NCBI RefSeq assembly: GCF_002303925.1 | Contig: NZ_MRCS01000015.1 | Span: 53,423-117,422, forward strand | Direction of reading: 5' to 3' | From: Pseudomonas sp. ACN8 | Lineage (GTDB): Bacteria > Pseudomonadota > Gammaproteobacteria > Pseudomonadales > Pseudomonadaceae | Length of the DNA stretch: 64,000 bases | Part shown: positions 61,824 to 64,000 of the stretch, one piece after another | How positions within the stretch are numbered: position 1 is the first letter of the stretch | Layout of the letters: each line of letters opens with the position of its first letter | Notes under the pieces: model-generated | Databases searched by the model: none | Seen by the model: the letters and a program-made list of their open reading frames with translations, nothing else | Told to the model about the DNA's origin: nothing | Position numbers and translations under genes: made by a program

Positions 61824-61895
61824 ATCGCCAGCAGGCTGGCTCCCACAGGTTTTGTTTATACCGCAAATCCATGTGGGAGCCAGCCTGCTGGCGAT
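61824..61895. repeat. REPIN, GCCAGC/GCTGGC subfamily, inverse topology
   Basis: ATCGCCAGCAGGCTGGCTCCCAC at 61824 then GTGGGAGCCAGCCTGCTGGCGAT ending 61895, between two convergent genes. Same compensated stem variant as at 31383. Confidence 0.9.
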
Positions 61896-61912
61896 GGGAC
61901 CACGGCAAATCT

Positions 61913-62554
61913 TCAGCCCTTCAATTCCTTCAAATGCTTGTACACCGTCGCCCGGCCCATGTTCAGCACATTGGCCACGTAGTTCGATGCGCTTTTGCCC
62001 TTGAACGCGCCTTCGGCGTGCAACGCCAGCACCAGTTCACGCTTGTGGTCGCGAGTCAGCAGATTCAGGCTCAGTTGGCGCTCGCGCAGCCAGGCGTGGA
62101 GGAAGGTGTTGATCCGCTCCTGCCAGTCATCGCGGAACAGTGCATCCGGTTGCGGGATCAGCTTGGTCGGCGACAGGAACAGGTCCAGGGCGGCCTTGGC
62201 ATTTTCGAACAACGAAATATTCAGGTTGATGCACAGCACCGCCAGCGGGTGACCTTCGCTGTCCCGTAGCACTGTGCTGAGGCTGCGAATCTTCTGACCA
62301 TCCCAGTTGAGCTTTTCGTACGGCCCGATGTTTCGTTCGCTGACATCGTCGCTGAGCATGTCTTCCAGCGCCGAGTCGTCGCCGATTTCCCGCTTGGACA
62401 GGTTGTTGGCGATGTAGTCGACCTTTTGCGTGCGCAGGTCGTGCAGCACCACTTCGGCGTGGGGAAAGAACAGCGTGGCGATGGCATCGGCGATCGCCCG
62501 GAAGTTATCCAGCGACGTGGTGTTCGGGGCCGAGTCTTTTTCGGGGGCGTTCAT
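61913..62554 (-). CDS. dauR: D-arginine utilisation repressor DauR
   Basis: 213 residues: an N-terminal YheO-type PAS domain (about 15-130) and a C-terminal helix-turn-helix (GKSASNYVANVLNMGRATVYKHLKELKG). In P. aeruginosa DauR represses dauBAR and is relieved by D-arginine metabolites. The gene is last in the dauB-dauA-dauR order, matching that operon. TGGAG lies 9 bases before the ATG. A perfect 9-pair hairpin lies just upstream. Confidence 0.88.
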   Translation of the reverse strand: MNAPEKDSAPNTTSLDNFRAIADAIATLFFPHAEVVLHDLRTQKVDYIANNLSKREIGDDSALEDMLSDDVSERNIGPYEKLNWDGQKIRSLSTVLRDSEGHPLAVLCINLNISLFENAKAALDLFLSPTKLIPQPDALFRDDWQERINTFLHAWLRERQLSLNLLTRDHKRELVLALHAEGAFKGKSASNYVANVLNMGRATVYKHLKELKG

Positions 62555-62576
62555 ACAGTGGAACTCCAGGCAGCGT

Positions 62577-62600
62577 CAGCGCCCCATCAAAGGGGCGCTG
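62577..62600 (-). other. Hairpin between dauA and dauR
   Basis: CAGCGCCCC (62577-62585) and GGGGCGCTG (62592-62600) pair perfectly around 6 bases. No T-run follows in the direction of transcription, so RNA processing or partial attenuation is more likely than full termination. Confidence 0.5.
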
Positions 62601-62644
62601 AAAGTGTGCCGTAATCGTGTGGGCACGTCACCTGAGGATCAGGA

Positions 62645-63901
<1,257 letters not shown>

Positions 63902-63915
63902 AGTTGATCGCGGTG

Positions 63916-64000
63916 TCAGGGCTGCAGGCGATAGATTGCATTGGCCAGCGCAATGTCTTCCAGGCCCAGGCCGATCGAGCGGAAGAATACGTGTCGGTCA
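63916..64000 (-). CDS. dauB: Ornithine cyclodeaminase/mu-crystallin family protein DauB, 3' end only
   Basis: The last 27 codons are visible, ending in FRSIGLGLEDIALANAIYRL and two more residues. The S-x-G-L-x-L-E-D-x-A pattern is the C-terminal signature of the ornithine cyclodeaminase/mu-crystallin family. DauB is the NAD(P)H-dependent reductase that returns 2-ketoarginine to L-arginine, and it precedes dauA in P. aeruginosa. The call depends on this signature and the operon order. Confidence 0.78.
   Translation of the reverse strand, partial: DRHVFFRSIGLGLEDIALANAIYRLQP

Overview
The window is a chromosomal segment of a fluorescent-group Pseudomonas. The evidence is the gene content and order (a complete dcw division/cell-wall cluster next to rnpB, a complete twelve-gene alginate operon, a D-arginine dauBAR operon), the high-GC coding sequence, and about fifteen copies of the Pseudomonas REPIN repeat built on GTAGGAGCGAGCCTGCTCGC. 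The species cannot be fixed from sequence reading alone.

Layout. 1-1640: the 5' end of lpoA (minus), rsmI (plus) and the RNase P RNA rnpB. 1890-19876: the dcw cluster on the plus strand (mraZ, rsmH, ftsL, ftsI, murE, murF, mraY, murD, ftsW, murG, murC, ddlB, ftsQ, ftsA, ftsZ, lpxC). It starts with a sigma70-type promoter followed by three 10-bp-spaced MraZ operator repeats and ends at a terminator after lpxC. Most genes overlap by 4-11 bases. Together they make lipid II, carry it to the septal synthase FtsW/FtsI, and build the Z ring. 19925-36771: an accessory envelope region with a membrane diguanylate cyclase, a small exported protein, an MFP-RND-response regulator-histidine kinase efflux operon (minus), and a LysR gene divergent from an OMF-FUSC-DUF1656-HlyD efflux operon of the Aae type. 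It also holds a SnoaL-like protein, a short-chain dehydrogenase and a small membrane protein. 37054-53720: the alginate operon, minus strand, algD-8-44-K-E-G-X-L-I-J-F-A, from GDP-mannuronate synthesis through polymerisation, epimerisation, acetylation and export, ending at a strong terminator.

54547-64000: yaaA, a divergent polysaccharide-deacetylase-like exported protein, a PIN-PhoH ATPase, a small AT-rich insert, moaC-moaD-moaE for molybdopterin synthesis, a periplasmic amino-acid-binding protein, and the dauR-dauA-dauB D-arginine catabolism operon (minus, dauB truncated by the window edge).

Most unusual observations: (1) an 835-bp AT-rich insert between phoH and moaC, carrying a divergent HIT-like gene and an unrecognised 62-codon reading frame. 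It is flanked by a 57-bp direct repeat of the phoH 3' end plus terminator, with no recombinase. (2) A REPIN that sits as a 90-bp in-frame block between the ribosome binding site and the lipoprotein signal peptide of algK, one of four repeat pairs lodged between genes of the alginate operon. (3) A perfect 22-bp AT-rich palindrome in the 826-bp region upstream of algD. (4) REPINs in two opposite topologies, plus a subfamily with compensatory stem changes, although no RAYT transposase gene lies in the window.
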